Under the pieces are notes generated by a model. That model was not told the origin of the DNA and ran no database searches. It saw nothing but the letters and a program-made list of their open reading frames with translations. From NCBI GenBank assembly GCA_030295235.1, contig AP026128.1:992001-1056000 (forward strand): 64,000 nucleotides of DNA. Direction: 5' to 3'. Position 1 is the first letter of the stretch. The number at the start of each line of letters is the position of its first letter. Source of the DNA: Fistulifera solaris. Lineage: Eukaryota > Bacillariophyta > Bacillariophyceae > Naviculales > Stauroneidaceae. Shown here in pieces: positions 1-9,238 of this stretch. The translations under genes were made by a program, and so were the position numbers.

Positions 1-348
1 GCTGAGACAGATCCCGCCTTTATGGAAGAGTTCTGTGAGAAACACTGCGAAACGAAGCATCATTACGGTAACAAACCCGTGAATGGCAATGGACTGTCGC
101 GCTTGCAAGAATTCTGTCAACTCGTCTTTGAACTCGATGTCGACAACGTGGTAGCTGGAGGGCATTCACTGTGGTTCCGTTCCTTCTTCCAGACCTACTT
201 GTTTTCAGAACATGTTGCACAAAAGAAAAAAGATTGTAAATGGTGGTCTTGTCAGTTTTACTTTGGAAAAGTGGAAACTGAGACGAAAGAGATTGCGTAT
301 CGAGTGAATTCGAGCAGTGTTACCGTGCTTCATCGCGGATTCGGTTAA
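1..348 (+). CDS. Histidine phosphatase superfamily protein, 3' end only
   Basis: The frame is open from base 1, so the gene begins outside the window. The visible part holds the second conserved histidine in a VVAGGHSLWFRSFF motif, as in phosphoglycerate mutase-like histidine phosphatases, where this His helps bind the phosphoryl group. A KKIVNGGLVSFTLEK strand and a C-terminal YRVNSSSVTVLHRGFG follow, both typical of the family's last strands. The middle strand is in another frame: one A too many near 226-231 and one too few near 267-270, both in A runs, would restore a continuous reading. The catalytic first His (RHG) is upstream and not visible. Substrate cannot be told. The family call is inference from the H motif and the C-terminal pattern. 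Confidence 0.6.
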   Translation, partial: AETDPAFMEEFCEKHCETKHHYGNKPVNGNGLSRLQEFCQLVFELDVDNVVAGGHSLWFRSFFQTYLFSEHVAQKKKDCKWWSCQFYFGKVETETKEIAYRVNSSSVTVLHRGFG

Positions 349-936
349 TCATCGTTGCCCTAACTTTCCTGATGACAGTACCTTATCGAAGTCGGGCTAT
401 TAGACAGCATAATACCGTTTCTTGTGAACTTCTTAGCTATCTAGATCTAGCACCTAGCTTTTCGTCAATCCGTCATCCGACGGTTGATCGCGGTAAATTG
501 TAAACTGCCCACACTTCGAACTTCGAAATGCCGTTCAACGTTCAACTAACCTTATAATCAAAATGTTAACTGACCGCTCATTCAACCAGCGAAGATGTGA
601 GAGGCAGGGTTCCTTTTCCGTACGAATTCCACCGAAATTCCTGGAATTCGAGTGGCAGATGGGCGAAACAAAACAGCTCTTCATGTACAATATGAGCTAT
701 AGTACTTCCAGTTACGTATGTCGCTTACGGACAATGACCTATGCTTCAAGAAAGGACGAGAAGAGTTCCGTCAAAGCGAAATAATTGACATCCATCGGAG
801 CCTCTTTACCAGGTAATTGTATTGTTGTTGATTGTTCTCGGTGTCGTTGAAATCAATTCTGATCCCTTTGACATCATTAATTCAGTAGTTTCATCTTTTG
901 TTTATATCCTGTTCCTTTGAATCGAGCTAAAGAACC
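349..936. other. Intergenic stretch, nothing supported
   Basis: This holds the 3' flank of the phosphatase and the upstream region of the carrier gene. An open frame at 563-784 has no recognisable domain and is not supported. Confidence 0.5.
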
Positions 937-2115
937 ATGACACGGAAAGATTTGCCGTCATCCTGTCCCGAAACGCTCTCAACGTCTCCAGCCAAATTTG
1001 ATCTCCCAATATACTGGGATGGCCTGGCCAAATCGGCGTACGGTTCAACGTACGCCTTTTTACCGGATTTTACGGAACATCCGAAACCAAAACGACGACC
1101 GACGGTGCAAGTTTCAAAACCAGAATTGTCGAATTCGAATCAAGAGGACGATGTCACGTTCTTTCACGACTTTGTTGCAGGAGGTGTAGCGGGATGCGCT
1201 TCTGTCATTGTGGGTCACCCTTTTGATTCCATGAAAGTACGACAACAAACGAATGCTACGGGAACAGCGTCGTTACGTTCGCTCTTTCGGGGCATGTCGG
1301 CTCCGTTGAGTGCAGCTACGGCGATCAATGCCGTCGTCTTTGGGAGTTACGGGGGAGCCAGTCGCTTCTATGACGAATACATTCAGGCTCCTCAAGAAAC
1401 GGATTTGAATCATGATCCCTGGCAAAAAAGTTGGGTATGTGGTAGTTTCGCTGGTATGGTACAATGTGTCATCATCGCACCGATGGAGCATGTCAAACTA
1501 AGAGTTCAAACGTCCGCCGAGTTGAAAGGTTCACGGCAAGCCGTTTCGCTCATTGTCAAAAACTATGGAGTACCAAAGTTGTTTCAAGGGTGGTGGAGTA
1601 CGTTTCTGCGCGAAGTGCCGGCATTCGGTCTTTATTTTGCCTCCTATGACTATATGAAAGACGCTTGCTTGACCTATTTGTCCGGAGGCGACAGCAGTGC
1701 CGAAGCCGCTGCTCAAATGAATTCCAGTCACGCTTGGCTAGCTTCCGCCATGGCCGGTGGCTCTGCGGGATGTCTCACGTGGGGCTTTGTTTACCCAATC
1801 GACGTGATAAAGGTACGTTTGTGTCGAGAATGCTGTTTGCCTACTGTATATTGACTTCGAGAGAACGTTTTGACTAACACTTTATTTGTTTCTCTCGCTC
1901 TTTTCGCACAGACTCATATTCAGATTGCACCTCTTGACAAACCTGCACCACGAATCTTGACGACGGCGCAAAAGATCATTCAAACAGCTGGATACCGAGC
2001 CCTCTTCCGTGGATTAGGCATCACTTTGATACGAGCTTTTCCAGTCAACGGTACCATTTTTCCGGTGTACGAATTCACACTGAAAAAGGTGGTAGCTTGG
2101 GAGAATGGTAACTAA
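937..2115 (+). CDS. Mitochondrial carrier family (SLC25) protein
   Basis: Membrane transporter of the inner mitochondrial membrane or a related organelle. Two exons, 937-1812 and 1912-2115, flank a 99-bp GT-AG intron (donor GTACGT). The exon lengths give 359 residues. Three carrier repeats are visible, each with the Px[D/E]xx[K/R] signature: HPFDSMKVR near residue 90, APMEHVKLR near 190 and YPIDVIKTH across the splice junction. The third repeat ends with RGLGITLIRAFPVNGT followed by a YEF, the pattern seen in the carnitine/acylcarnitine and basic amino acid carrier branch, so that type of substrate is a guess. An N-terminal extension of about 70 residues precedes the first helix. If the intron is not removed, translation stops at 1854. 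Confidence 0.85.
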
Positions 2116-3961
2116 ACGAATACTCTAATTCGGTTTGTACCTAGTTTGTAGCACTAGCTAGAGTGTCGTACGTCAGTCGTCTTCACTCGATTAGCTGTCA
2201 ATTGACTTTCGACTCCTCCATGTTGAACAATTGTTTCAATAAAGATGACTCTCACCGACAGGGCTCAACGTTTCGCCAAAACGGAATAGACGCGCGGCTT
2301 ACTTTGCCGAAGTCAGAGACTGGGGTAACAAGATGGACGAAAGCGTTCTGTCCGCCGCCTGTATGTAGTACATGTGTCCGCTCATTTCGCTGGTTGATTG
2401 TTGTGATAAAGAAGCCCGCTCGCGCCCGACGGGATCCAGAGACTGCGTATAAATTGACTACAGCACAAATTAGAAATAGACGAGGCTGAGGAAGTAGACG
2501 CAAATCGTTAGCAGGATCAAAATGAGGGCATGGGGACGAATGCACGAAAGAAAAGGAAGAAGACGCCTCATTTTAAAAACGCGATGCAACGAAGCGCTCA
2601 CCAATCTGCACAAAATCAATTTTAAACGCCATGAGCAAGCGATTGCTCTGCTGATTCTAGTTTCTTTGCGTTTCCTTTCCACCTTTCGTCGGCCTCATTC
2701 ATTCGCTCACATTTTAGGCCAATCCGTCGTTTCTGATTTCTATTGCAAATAATGCTTTCCTGCGCATCTGTATCCTTGATACAGTAAGACGATTGAGTGA
2801 GTAGTAATGACTTTAAATGAAGAATGCAGATCACATGTCGCTTGTTGATAGTCTTCATAGGTTCAACCATCAACCCGAATTCTCACTCCATTCATTTATT
2901 CGTCCCACGATCCATCGCGCAAAATTGTGATCCTTTGCCATAAAGTTTCACATTGTCACTATAGTGGCTTATCCGTTGGGGTCTTCGTCTACTAAATACC
3001 TTTTCAAATGTCCCTCTGAGTCTAGCTAAATTATTAAATTAGCCATGATTGCGAAACTTTTGGTACTGAAGGGAATCTGTTTCGCTCATACTAAAATAAG
3101 ATGCATCTCGTTGGGTGGCATTTTGGTCGACCTTGTAGACCCAAAAGACATGCCAGTTTCTTGACCGAATGATTTCAAAAAAAAACGCGATCGGCTTACC
3201 GAAAGCCGAAATATTTGACCTTCCTTTACTTCACCACCACAAAGCTCCTCTTTCATAAGTAAAAGCATTGCCGGATCAGAAGGAATTCAAATGTAAGTTA
3301 CAATTTTGCAGAAGGATGAAAACGAAGGAATGAAAGGAATTTTCTCCATCCCATTTTTTAGCGACCATGGTCGTCCGTCGGAGCGTTGAGAAAGCAGGCC
3401 CGGCGTTCCGCGAAATTCAAATACGCATAGTATCTTCCGTTCCAGTACCGTGTCCGGGATGTCTATTGTCAGACAGTAGACTACCTTTTTATTGCCTTGT
3501 TCAGCTTTGTATACGAACATTAATCGTTGCCGAAATTTCGATGCGGTTTTGACTTTGGACAGCGATACAAGGCAGTACATGGTGACCGCGACTTGTTTGA
3601 CGGAAGCAGTCAGCAAGTGTTTTTGCGGTTTGGATTCGTGCTCGCCGCCCCTCCATCGATGGACACGTCCGCAATTTTCGGGGTGTAGGAAATTCGATTG
3701 TTTCTCATTGCCTTTTAATCTCCAAAAGAGGAGCAACTTTTGACTGTTTTATCGAAAAAGATTGCATGTTTTTGTCGAATTGTCGTGGGTATGTTCTTCC
3801 GAAAGTTGCTATCGTCATTTTTTGTGACAATGACAAGGTGCACGCTGTTCGTTTGAATTTCCGTTCTCAACGCACCGAATCGCTAAATCCTTCATTGCTG
3901 ACGACACCAAATCGGAAAGCGTGGCCTTCATGCTCCCCTGACTTCATCGCATAGTCTCACT
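2116..3961. other. Long intergenic stretch, nothing firmly supported
   Basis: About 1.8 kb between two plus-strand genes. Open frames on both strands (for example 3287-3736 minus, 149 codons) lack domains, and nothing joins into a recognisable protein. A short coding-like stretch sits at about 2245-2360, but it needs several frame changes and was not called. Confidence 0.4.
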
Positions 3962-4660
3962 TTGGCGTTTTTTATTCAACAGAGCATCATGTCAGCATAT
4001 GCGTTACCAGGATTCTTTCCTCCGTTAGATACAACATTCGGTTCAACTTGCAAAAGTTCTTGTGAGACTACCAATGCTTCTTGCCAGAATGTTACGGATA
4101 TGGCGGATGTCAAGATTGATAACAAGGTGTCATCACGGCCAGTTGTTACAATATTACGAGCCAAGGTAGATCCAATTCGACTGATTGAGTCGCTCACCGC
4201 ACAAAGACCCAAACGTATCTTCCGCAGAAGACGATGCAACGACTCTTCTTCACAAAATCCCCAGGAATCCGCCATGGATTTTGAACTCAGTATGAGTACT
4301 GCCAACGGTCGCACTACAACAGTGGTGCGCACCATGGAGTCGATTCGTCGACTTCGCAAGGATCTATCGAGCTACACGAACGTTCCGGAATTGCCTGCGC
4401 TCAAAAATGATTGTCTCGGTTTTACACTCATGCACGACGCGTTACGGGTGTATTCTCCGTTACTGGCGCAATGGTTCCGCGATGTCATTCCTCATGTCGA
4501 AAATTTGAATGTGTGGTCCGAGTTCTGGTATCCCGAGACGACGAATCTGAGCTGCAACAACTCCTGGATGAGCAACTCATTGCTGCGACACCGAATATCG
4601 GCTCCGGTCATGTTGCACGCCATTGAAGAGTCGGAGTCAGATGATTCGGATGAAGAATAA
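3962..4660 (+). CDS. Hypothetical protein, possible small PX-like domain
   Basis: An open frame of 232 codons; the likelier start is the second Met at 3989 (MSAYALPGFF), which is close by and in the same frame. Residues from about 105 to 200 contain FELSMSTANGRTTTVVRTMESIRRLRKDL in outline: a strand with a GR turn, then RTMESIRRLRKDL and PELPAL. That order (strand, basic residue, helix with R-x-L-R-x-D, proline loop) recalls a phosphoinositide-binding PX domain, but the similarity is weak. The C terminus is acidic (ESESDDSDEE). Codon use and length suggest a real gene. Function is not assigned. Confidence 0.55.
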   Translation: MAFFIQQSIMSAYALPGFFPPLDTTFGSTCKSSCETTNASCQNVTDMADVKIDNKVSSRPVVTILRAKVDPIRLIESLTAQRPKRIFRRRRCNDSSSQNPQESAMDFELSMSTANGRTTTVVRTMESIRRLRKDLSSYTNVPELPALKNDCLGFTLMHDALRVYSPLLAQWFRDVIPHVENLNVWSEFWYPETTNLSCNNSWMSNSLLRHRISAPVMLHAIEESESDDSDEE

Positions 4661-5009
4661 AGAGAAGAAAAAAGGCGTTTTTGATGATTATTTACATGTT
4701 GTTATGTTTCTGAGCAAGCTACCAGAGCATGGTTCCAAATTAAATTCCTAATACACAGTTTCGCGACTCAGATTATTGCATTCGTAGCAAAGCTTGAATA
4801 AGACACTAGCAATTACAGCTTCCCGCGGTGCAAGCCATGGTCAAGATTTATTCCGAGAAGCCCACACGATGTCGTTGATGATTGCTACATCAATGTCGCA
4901 GATCGATGGCATCGTTTTACTCTGTTGTTGTCTTCTCGAGCAATGAATGAGAACTGATCTGAGAAGGCGCGCGTTTTCACGAAAGTAAAAGAGCGTCATG
5001 GCAAGCGAC
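4661..5009. other. Intergenic stretch between convergent genes
   Basis: Shared 3' flank of the PX-like gene (plus) and PIG-P (minus). No further gene is seen. The minus-strand frame 4841-5098 overlaps the PIG-P tail in the wrong frame and is a shadow. Confidence 0.5.
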
Positions 5010-5302
5010 TTACGAGAGTACAAGTTCCGGTGGACAAGGATGTGAATAATCGTCCGTGATGGTATCTTTCGAATCGATCCTGGGCACCGACAGGGCATTC
5101 AACACAAAATAAACAACGATGGTCGCAAAAAGATCACAACCAAAGAAGCAACGCCTTGTTGGTGAAAGGTTACGGGGTCGAAATAATAATCCAACCCTTG
5201 TAAGAGACGACTAACCCAAAGTACATAGAGACCTCCCACAAGGAGAACCGATACGTGCAAGACAAAGCCGCAATTTGCGGCAGACGCGTTCTTGCTGGAC
5301 AT
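5010..5302 (-). CDS. PIGP: PIG-P subunit of GPI-N-acetylglucosaminyltransferase
   Basis: PIG-P is a small two-helix ER membrane subunit of the complex that adds GlcNAc to phosphatidylinositol, the first step of GPI-anchor synthesis. The protein starts MSSKNASAANCGFVLHVSVL with a first membrane helix containing GGLYVLW, then a LDYYFDP loop like the family's ITYYP. A second helix (FATIVVYFVLNALSVPR) and the diagnostic DTITDDYSH tail follow. The two halves are in different frames, and one extra base near 5127-5143 would join them, giving 97 residues and an exact multiple of three. The family is usually 120-160 residues, so this is compact. A 20-bp GT-AG stretch nearby is too short to be an intron. 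Confidence 0.72.
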
Positions 5303-5487
5303 GCTATCAATGATTGACTATTTGATGAAACCACCTAGCTGCTCGATTCTCACCATGCATGTTGCACTGTTTTTTATCCGCATTCATGCAAAAGATGCTC
5401 ATGTGAAAACAACAAGGGACAACATAATCATCACCTGCTCCTCGGCATGTGATGGCGAAACGGGCGCAAATAAGATCAAAGCTATCT
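5303..5487. other. PIG-P upstream region
   Basis: Short spacer between the PIG-P start and the 224-bp satellite array. Its last 20 bases loosely resemble the end of a satellite unit (gatcaaa followed by ccggg), which suggests the array edge has decayed here. Confidence 0.4.
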
Positions 5488-7727
5488 CCGGGTACCCCCT
5501 CTGTCCATAAATTTCCCTACGAGAGCTACGTGAAATCTACGTAGACATTCGAAGCGATGCATCTTTCACGCTTATTGCATATTATTGAAGTCACTTTGGT
5601 GTCGATTATAGGTTGTTGGCACTTATGATTTGTGATTCGTGTCGAAGAAGGCGAACAAAACACTGGTGCGGTTTTGACCCGAAAGATGGTGTGATCAAAA
5701 TAACCCAATATCCGGGTACCCCCTCTGTCGATAAATTTCCATACGAGAGCTACGTGAAATCTACATAGACATTCGAAGCGATGCATCTTTCACGCTTATT
5801 GCATATTATTGAAGTCACTTTGGTGTCGATTATAGGTTGTTGGCACTTGTGATTTGTTATTCGTGTCGAAGAAGGCGAACAAAACACTGGTGCGGTTTTG
5901 ACCCGAAAGATGGTGTGATCAAAATAACCCAATATCCGGGTACCCCCTCTGTCGATAAATTTCCATACGAGGGCTACGTGAAATCTACGTAGACATTCGA
6001 AGCGATGCATCTTTCACGCTTATTGCATATTATTGAAGTCACTTTGGTGTCGATTATAGGTTGTTGGCACTTGTGATTTGTGATTCGTGTCGAAGAAGGC
6101 GAACAAAACACTGGTGCGGTTTTGACCCGAAAGATGGTGTGATCAAAATAACCCAATATCCGGGTACCCCCTCTGTCGATAAATTTCCATACGAGGGCTA
6201 CGTGAAATCTACGTAGACATTCGAAGCGATGCATCTTTCACGCTTATTGCATATTATTGAAGTCACTTTGGTGTCGATTATAGGTTGTTGGCACTTGTGA
6301 TTTGTGATTCGTGTCGAAGAAGGCGAACAAAACATTGGTGCGGTTTTGACCCGAAAGATGGTGTGATCAAAATAACCCAATATCCGGGTACCCCCTCTGT
6401 CGATAAATTTCCATACGAGGGCTACGTGAAATCTACGTAGACATTCGAAGCGATGCATCTTTCACGCTTATTGCATATTATTGAAGTCACTTTGGTGTCG
6501 ATTATAGGTTGTTGGCACTTGTGATTTGTGATTCGTGTCGAAGAAGGCGAACAAAACATTGGTGCGGTTTTGACCCGAAAGATGGTGTGATCAAAATAAC
6601 CCAATATCCGGGTACCCCCTCTGTCGATAAATTTCCATACGAGAGCTACGTGAAATCTACATAGACATTCGAAGCGATGCATCTTTCACGCTTATTGCAT
6701 ATTATTGAAGTCACTTTGGTGTCGATTATAGGTTGTTGGCACTTGTGATTTGTGATTCGTGTCGAAGAAGGCGAACAAAACATTGGTGCGGTTTTGACCC
6801 GAAAGATGGTGTGATCAAAATAACCCAATATCCGGGTTCCCCCTCTGTCGATAAATTTCCATACGAGAGCTACGTGAAATCTACATAGACATTCGAAGCG
6901 ATGCATCTTTCACGCTTATTGCATATTATTGAAGTCACTTTGGTGTCGATTATAGGTTGTTGGCACTTGTGATTTGTGATTCGTGTCGAAGAAGGCGAAC
7001 AAAACATTGGTGCGGTTTTGACCCGAAAGATGGTGTGATCAAAATAACCCAATATCCGGGTACCCCCTCTGTCGATAAATTTCCATACGAGGGCTACGTG
7101 AAATCTACGTAGACATTCGAAGCGATGCATCTTTCACGCTTATTGCATATTATTGAAGTCACTTTGGTGTCGATTATAGGTTGTTGGCACTTGTGATTTG
7201 TGATTCGTGTCGAAGAAGGCGAACAAAACACTGGTGCGGTTTTGACCCGAAAGATGGTGTGATCAAAATAACCCAATATCCGGGTACCCCCTCTGTCGAT
7301 AAATTTCCATACGAGAGCTACGTGAAATCTACGTAGACATTCGAAGCGATGCATCTTTCACGCTTATTGCATATTATTGAAGTCACTTTGGTGTCGATTA
7401 TAGGTTGTTGGCACTTGTGATTTGTTATTCGTGTCGAAGAAGGCGAACAAAACATTGGTGCGGTTTTGACCCGAAAGATGGTGTGATCAAAATAACCCAA
7501 TATCCGGGTACCCCCTCTGTCGATAAATTTCCATACGAGAGCTACGTGAAATCTACATAGACATTCGAAGCGATGCATCTTTCACGCTTATTGCATATTA
7601 TTGAAGTCACTTTGGTGTCGATTATAGGTTGTTGGCACTTGTGATTTGTGATTCGTGTCGAAGAAGGCGAACAAAACATTGGTGCGGTTTTGACCCGAAA
7701 GATGGTGTGATCAAAATAACCCAATAT
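5488..7727. repeat. 224-bp satellite array, ten copies
   Basis: Ten head-to-tail copies start at 5488, 5712, 5936, 6160, 6384, 6608, 6832, 7056, 7280 and 7504; each is exactly 224 bp and the total is 2240 bp. Units open with ccgggtaccccctctg and close with aataacccaatat. Copies differ at only a handful of sites: gagagc or gagggc, acatagac or acgtagac, tgtgattcg or tgttattcg, and cactgg or cattgg. These variants occur in mixed combinations, as expected from unequal exchange or gene conversion. Unit 1 has the most private changes and lies at the edge. Each unit has an 86-codon minus-strand open frame, but 224 is not a multiple of three, so the array cannot encode a tandem protein repeat. Confidence 0.97.
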
Positions 7728-7730
7728 CCG

Positions 7731-8281
7731 TGTACCAGAAATATTGGACCAGTTGTATTTCAATTGTGCAGAAAATCTGGCTGGTCCTGAATTTCTGGAC
7801 CAGATGTAGATCATTCATACAGAAAATCCTGTTCGGTCCAGAAATTCTGGACCAGTTGTATTCTCATTAATACAGATAATAATCTGGGCTGGTCCAGATT
7901 TTCTGGACCATTTGTAATTTCATTCATACAGAAAATCTGGGGTGGTCCAGAAATTCTGGAGCAGTTGTATTTTATTCATACAGAAAGTCTGGGGCGGTCC
8001 AGAAATTCTGGACCAGTTGGTATTTCATTCATACAGAAATCTGGGCTGGTCCAGATTTTCTGGACCAGTTGTACTTCATTCATACAGAAAATCTGGGCTA
8101 GTCCAGAAATTCTGGATTTGTAGTATTTCGTTCGTATACAGACAATCTGGGCTACTCCAGAAATTCTGGACCAGTTGTAATATCATTCATACAAAAATCT
8201 GGGCTGGTCCAGAAATTCTGGACCAGTTGAATTTCATTCATTCAGAAAATCTGGGCTGGTCCAGAAATTCTGGACCAGCTG
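7731..8281. repeat. 52-bp palindromic tandem array (first block)
   Basis: About ten degenerate units of roughly 52 bp, each built on the 19-bp odd palindrome GGTCCAGAANTTCTGGACC. A linker reading agttgtatttcattcatac and a short imperfect inverted motif (CAGAAAATCTG) complete the unit. It begins within 4 bp of the end of the 224-bp satellite. Some cores carry ATTTT in the middle yet keep both arms. The same unit forms the block at 59.0-60.6 kb. Confidence 0.93.
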
Positions 8282-8504
8282 TAGGCTGCATTTGATTAAC
8301 GCGTGTTTTCTGTGCACGACGAACGAATAAGTTTTCCATCATGTCTTCTTTACATTTTGAATTCTATTTTTTGGTAAATAAGATGTTGGGTAAAGTTATA
8401 ATGGCATTCGGGTCGGAAAGATTCCGGAAAGGGTGATCGAAATAAGGTTACAATTATGGTAGAACATTCCATGCTCCACAGGGACGAGATATAATGATGG
8501 CCGA
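8282..8504. other. Spacer between palindromic array and pseudogene
   Basis: No gene or repeat recognised. Confidence 0.4.
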
Positions 8505-9115
8505 ACAGCACGCTAACAAAATGATGAGTAAGGACATTCTGCTTCGTGGCGAAAAAGCTTGTTGCCTTCGTTGGATGGTGCACATGAACAGATATGGAAT
8601 TTTCGCATGATGAAAGGATGTCCTTTCGTGCTCCTGGGATGATTTTTCACTTGACGGAGACGTTGATGTTACGAAAGAGTAATCAGGTGATTCTGGGTCT
8701 AGACCTCGCAATATAAGTTGCACCTAAAGATGGATCTCCCCGTATTCAAGTCGAACCTGTTGTACCAGGTGTAAGCATTGCGGGACTGATGTTGGAAGCA
8801 ACGGAAAGATGTGTCGGTAATTTGAATAACACAGATTCGTCCTTGTTGCAGTGGGGACACGCAGATCAGAAAGATCCTGGCGGGCCAAACAATTTTGGTG
8901 GATTGTTTGACATTTTTTGTCGCGTCGGGCGAGGCAGTGCGGGAGACAGAACGAAAACGCATGTTGGCTATATGGTGCGCTTACACAGTGAATGCATTAT
9001 CGGGGATAACTTTTAATTGTGGCTTGCTGATCATGGCGCTTTGGATGAGGGCGAGGGAACAGATTATCCACACATATCACCCGGTTTCGATTGCGAGAAA
9101 CAATCGAAAAGGTGC
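8505..9115 (+). pseudogene. Relic of the bacterial-type beta-helix gene
   Basis: A decayed paralogue of the intact minus-strand gene at 16694-18587. Pieces in several plus-strand frames match it in order. LLRGEKAC is near 8540; FHLTETLM, then NQVILGL, near 8650-8700; DGSPRIQVEP near 8730. A 75-residue stretch at 8789-9016 follows, about three quarters identical, including GGLFDIFCRVG and CIIGDN. Matches to ADHGALDE and YPHISP run to about 9115. Internal segments are missing, the first 200 residues and last 150 residues are absent, and frames change repeatedly, well beyond the single-base breaks seen in other genes here. It lies tail to tail with the intact DUF6824 gene, the mirror image of the second locus. 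Confidence 0.85.
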
Positions 9116-9238
9116 GTAATCTATAATGCGGGAAAGGAGCCTAGAGTATAAAGAACAATCAATTGTAAAACGTAAAACACAAAACACTAATAACTAAAAA
9201 GAGATTTACCCCTTCTTGAGTTGTTGCTAACAATGGCA

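Noticed and set aside
2245-2369. Short coding-like stretch starting ATGACTCTCACC
   Set aside because: It would need more than one frame change and an unproven splice to make about 40 residues, with no family recognised.
3287-3736. 149-codon minus-strand frame
   Set aside because: No recognisable domain, no paralogue in the window and biased composition. Not enough to call a gene.
5526-7814. Nine or ten 86-codon minus-strand frames, each with its own Met
   Set aside because: They are the same frame repeated by the 224-bp satellite. 224 is not a multiple of three, so they overlap and shift; no domain is present.
7731-8281. Heat-shock element reading of the AGAA-N-TTCT core
   Set aside because: Heat-shock elements need two bases between GAA and TTC; the core has one, and the longer palindrome extends well beyond it.
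8350-8723. Minus-strand frames of 77 and 89 codons
   Set aside because: They overlap the plus-strand beta-helix relic, whose matches to the intact gene are clear.
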